A stretch of 64,000 bases of DNA. It comes from Streptomyces sp. NBC_01306. Its GTDB lineage: Bacteria > Actinomycetota > Actinomycetes > Streptomycetales > Streptomycetaceae. The translations under genes and the position numbers were made by a program. The notes beneath the pieces were generated by a model. That model made no database searches, had not been told where the DNA came from, and was given only the letters and a program-made list of their open reading frames with translations. Below are positions 61,317 to 64,000 of the stretch, piece after piece; the first letter of the stretch is position 1; each line of letters opens with the position of its first letter. The stretch covers positions 5,895,001 through 5,959,000 of the forward strand of contig NZ_JAPEPC010000001.1 in assembly GCF_026340465.1 (NCBI RefSeq). The letters run 5' to 3'.

Positions 61317-62105
61317 ATGCCCTCCAGACTCGCCAGGATCTCCGCGTGTACGGTCGCCCTCGCCGCGGCCGGCAGCGCCCTCTACGGCATCGGCGTCGCC
61401 ACCGCCGACAATTCGGTGCCGCGGACCGACCGGGAGATCCCCAACGTCACCAAGGTCGAAGACAGCATCAACGCCTACTACGGCGGTACGGCGGACGCCT
61501 CGGGCGCCTACCAGGCCTCGCCGAAGAGCAACTACGCCAAGCAGGTCGAAGGCATCGAGGCGCGGGCGAAGCGGCAGATCGCCGGGGCCGCCCACCGCAC
61601 CGGCCACGGCCGCAAGCCCGCCATCGTGCTGGACGTGGACGACACGACGCTGCTCACCTACGACTACGAGAAGAAGAACGGCTTCGCCTACAACGCAACC
61701 GCCTTCAACGACTACGTCCAGAGCGCGCGGTCGATCGCGGTCTTCGGGATGCCCGACGTCGTCAACTACGCCGCGAAGAAGGGCGTTACGGTCTTCTTCC
61801 TGACCGGACGTGACGAGACGCAGCGCACCGCTTCGGCCACCAACCTGACCCGGGCCGGATACCAGGTGCCCGTGGACAGGTCCCACTTCTACCTCAAGGA
61901 CCCGAACGCGGCCCCGCCCTATCTGAGCTGCGGAACGCCGAAGTGGACCTGCACCACGGTCCAGTTCAAGGCCGGGACGAGGAAGCACATCGAGTCGCTC
62001 GGTTACGACATCGTCGCCAACTTCGGGGACCAGTACTCCGACCTCGGCGGCGGTTACGCCGACAAGACGTACAAGATCCCGAACCCGATGTACTTCCTGC
62101 CGTGA
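61317..62105 (+). CDS. Secreted HAD-family acid phosphatase
   Basis: 262 residues. Signal peptide at 1-29 (ACTVALAAAGSALYGIGVATA), then the HAD nucleophile motif IVLDVDDTTLL, FFLTGRDETQR and NFGDQYSDLGG: the class B/C acid-phosphatase pattern. It probably removes phosphate from nucleotides outside the cell. ATG at 61317 with GGAG ten bases upstream. Confidence 0.9.
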   Translation: MPSRLARISACTVALAAAGSALYGIGVATADNSVPRTDREIPNVTKVEDSINAYYGGTADASGAYQASPKSNYAKQVEGIEARAKRQIAGAAHRTGHGRKPAIVLDVDDTTLLTYDYEKKNGFAYNATAFNDYVQSARSIAVFGMPDVVNYAAKKGVTVFFLTGRDETQRTASATNLTRAGYQVPVDRSHFYLKDPNAAPPYLSCGTPKWTCTTVQFKAGTRKHIESLGYDIVANFGDQYSDLGGGYADKTYKIPNPMYFLP

Positions 62106-62209
62106 CCGGACCGGTCCCGCGCTGACAGCCGCCGGGGGAGGGGTCGCTCCGTGCCCGCTCCTCCGGCGACGGGGAACGGACTCGCCTGCGCCGCCAGGGC
62201 GTCAGCTCG

Positions 62210-62647
62210 TCAGGTCGTTGGGGCCGGAGCCGCGCGCCGCGCCCTGACCGTCTCGTACCGCAGCGCCACGCCCGTCACGACCGCGCCGGTTCCCTCCCAC
62301 AGCCCCACACCCAGGAACCCGGAGGGCGCGCGGCCGGATACGACGGCCGTGGTGAAGACCGCGAAGGTCAGCAGCCGGAACGGCACTGTCCAGCGGAAGA
62401 AGCCCTTCCAGTCGGCGGCGGCAGCCAGTACGTAGTACACGCCCATGTTCACCGCGGCCATCGAGGAGGCCGTGATGAAGGTCCGGGTGTAGTCGGACGC
62501 CGGGCGGCCGGCGGCGGGGGCGGCGAAGCCCAGGGTCTTCAGCAGCGCGTCGGGGGAGATCAGACCCACGGCTCCCAGGACGGCGGCGAGTACGCCGAAG
62601 ACGGCCATGGTCCAGCCGGACGGGGAACGGGGCAGTCGTATGACCAT
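62210..62647 (-). CDS. Small membrane protein of unknown function
   Basis: 145 residues with four hydrophobic segments (WTMAVFGVLAAVLGAVGLI, TASSMAAVNMGVYYVLAAA, LLTFAVFTTAVVSG, LWEGTGAVVTGVAL). ATG at 62647; TAGGGT on the minus strand (62659-62654) lies six bases upstream, so the message may be leaderless. No known motif. Confidence 0.8.
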   Translation of the reverse strand: MVIRLPRSPSGWTMAVFGVLAAVLGAVGLISPDALLKTLGFAAPAAGRPASDYTRTFITASSMAAVNMGVYYVLAAAADWKGFFRWTVPFRLLTFAVFTTAVVSGRAPSGFLGVGLWEGTGAVVTGVALRYETVRARRAAPAPTT

Positions 62648-62716
62648 GGCGGCACCCTACGGCCCGGCGCGCCTGCCGGGGGCCGTAATGGATCAACGTA
62701 AAGGATCGCCGGACTG

Positions 62717-62742
62717 GATCACCGATCGGGATCACCGATCGG
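62717..62742. repeat. Perfect 13-bp tandem repeat
   Basis: GATCACCGATCGG is repeated head to tail (62717-62729 and 62730-62742), with a decayed third copy CTGTCACCGGCCGG following. Each contains the palindrome CCGATCGG. Confidence 0.85.
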
Positions 62743-62756
62743 CTGTCACCGGCCGG

Positions 62757-64000
62757 CTACTTCAGCGCCGCCGCCATCATCTTCTGGGCGACAGGCCCCG
62801 CCAGGCCGTTGCCGCTCACCTCCGCACGGGCCGCGTCCGAGTCCTCGACGAGCACCGCGACAGCCACCTCCTTACCGGTCGACTTGTCCTTCGCGTACGA
62901 CGTGAACCAGGCGTACGGCGCCTTGTCGTTGTTCACACCGTGCTGGGCCGTGCCGGTCTTGCCGCCCACCACGGCGCCGGGGACCTTCGCGCTCGAACCC
63001 GTGCCCTGCTCGACGACCGTCTGCATCGCACTCTGGAGCTGGGCCGCCGTGGACGACGAGACGATCCGCTTGCCCTGGTCCTTCCCGTAGGACTGGAGGG
63101 TGTTGCCGTCGCCGTCCGTCACCTTGGAGACCATGTGCGGGTCGGCCATCACCCCGTCGTTCGCCAGGGCGGACGTCACCATCGCCATCTGGAGCGGGGT
63201 GGCCGTCACATCGAACTGGCCGATGCCGCTCAGCGCCGTCTGCGCCTTGTCCATGTGCGAGGGGTAGTTGCTCGGCCAGGCGCGCACCGGCACGTCCTGC
63301 TTGGAGTCGTTGAAGCCGAACTTCTCCGCCATCGCCTTCACCTTGTCCTGGCCCAGGTCGTCGGCCACCTTGGCGAAGACGGTGTTGCAGGAGTATTCGA
63401 GGGCGGTGCGGAGCGTCGCGTTCTTGCAGGGGTCCGATGCGCTCTCGTTCGTGAGGTCCGTGGTCGTGCCCGGGAGCCGGTAAGGGTCGGGGCTGTCGGT
63501 CTTCTCGTCGATCGACGAGAAGAGCCCGTCCTCCAGCGCGGCCGACGCGACCACCAGCTTGAAGGTCGACCCCGGGGGCAGCGGCTGGCGCAGCGCCCGG
63601 TTGAGCATCGGCTGGTTCTTGTCGGTGGTCAGCTGCTTCCAGGCGTCGCCGTCCGTCGTACCGCTGATCTTCGACGGGTCGTAGGACGGCGTGGACACCA
63701 TCCCCAGGATCTGGCCGGTCTTCGGATCGATGGCGACGGCGGCGCCCTTCTTGCTGCCGAGCGCTTCGTACCCCGCCTTCTGCACGGAGGGGTCGATGGT
63801 CGTCAGGACGTCACCGGGGGCGGTCTGCTTGCCGGTGAGCGCGTCGATCGGGTTCTTCAGCCGGCTGTCCGTCCCGTCGAGGACGTCGCTGTAGATCCCT
63901 TCGAGCTGCGTCGACCCGTACGCCTGCGAGCTGTACCCGGTCACAGCCGAGTACAGGTCTCCGTCGGCGTATGTCCGCTTGTAGGCGAGGTCGCCGCCGT
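62757..64000 (-). CDS. Class B penicillin-binding protein, 5' end missing
   Basis: 413 C-terminal residues are visible and the frame is open through base 64000, so the membrane anchor and N-terminal domain lie right of the window. The transpeptidase motifs are complete: SxxK in PPGSTFKLVV, SxN in YSCNTVFAKV, KTG in GGKTGTAQ. YSSQAYGSTQLEGIYSDVL precedes it. Closest in kind to actinobacterial PbpA/PBP2-type proteins that often sit near FtsW/RodA genes. Confidence 0.93.
   Translation of the reverse strand, partial: GGDLAYKRTYADGDLYSAVTGYSSQAYGSTQLEGIYSDVLDGTDSRLKNPIDALTGKQTAPGDVLTTIDPSVQKAGYEALGSKKGAAVAIDPKTGQILGMVSTPSYDPSKISGTTDGDAWKQLTTDKNQPMLNRALRQPLPPGSTFKLVVASAALEDGLFSSIDEKTDSPDPYRLPGTTTDLTNESASDPCKNATLRTALEYSCNTVFAKVADDLGQDKVKAMAEKFGFNDSKQDVPVRAWPSNYPSHMDKAQTALSGIGQFDVTATPLQMAMVTSALANDGVMADPHMVSKVTDGDGNTLQSYGKDQGKRIVSSSTAAQLQSAMQTVVEQGTGSSAKVPGAVVGGKTGTAQHGVNNDKAPYAWFTSYAKDKSTGKEVAVAVLVEDSDAARAEVSGNGLAGPVAQKMMAAALK

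Overview
The window reads as about 64 kb of Streptomyces chromosome. It has very high G+C, GTG and TTG starts, many 1- and 4-base gene overlaps, GC-rich hairpin terminators and HrdB-type promoters of the form TTGAC(N)/TAGRNT. The order uvrC-rapZ-yvcK-whiA-gap-pgk-tpiA-secG-pgi, then pgl-opcA-zwf-tal-tkt, ctaB, ctaA and sufRBDCSU is the conserved core arrangement of this genus as I recall it. The species cannot be named from sequence alone. Only the first and last genes are cut by the window edge. No rRNA, tRNA, CRISPR array, insertion sequence or prophage gene was seen.

Layout. (1) 1-4780: uvrC (5' end missing), rapZ, yvcK and whiA as one overlapping plus-strand unit. (2) 5067-10814: gap, pgk, tpiA, secG, an RbpA-family gene and pgi. 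(3) 10904-17477, minus strand: tkt-tal-zwf-opcA-pgl, a complete pentose-phosphate operon; it meets pgi at a shared two-way terminator. (4) 17816-21430: haem synthesis genes ctaB and ctaA flanking a small unknown gene and a degenerate amidohydrolase. (5) 21482-23172: an ABC-2 exporter pair, divergent from (6) 23338-29954: sufR-sufB-sufD-Rieske-sufC-sufS-sufU-sufT, the Fe-S assembly operon, with a SufR operator lying on the sufR start codon. (7) 30136-48163: mixed accessory and housekeeping genes: a secreted DUF3616-like protein, a membrane protein, an SMR pump with its TetR, an HxlR-peroxiredoxin fusion, dapD and a dapA-type gene, a lipoprotein, a signal peptidase, a secreted nuclease, an acidic unknown protein, an SDR, a tiny Tudor-like protein, TetR-DUF6011, an HxlR/aminotransferase divergent pair and a double TerD protein. 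(8) 48287-56791: a uronate/aldarate catabolic locus. A DeoR-controlled ABC importer with a zinc dehydrogenase runs leftward; uronate dehydrogenase also runs leftward; and 5-dehydro-4-deoxyglucarate dehydratase plus an unknown TIM-barrel-like protein run rightward. (9) 57091-64000: a D,D-carboxypeptidase, an aldo/keto reductase divergent from an AraC regulator, a GNAT, a secreted HAD phosphatase, a membrane protein and a partial class B penicillin-binding protein.

The best leads are the HxlR-PrxQ fusion (33676-34548), the unknown protein coupled to kdgD (55628-56791), and several regulator-adjacent operators visible in the DNA: SufR at 23325, TetR at 32761, paired HxlR sites at 45641/45662, DeoR repeats at 53348 and AraC repeats at 59335. 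At least seven genes appear to be leaderless, with a -10 box 6-7 bases before the start codon.
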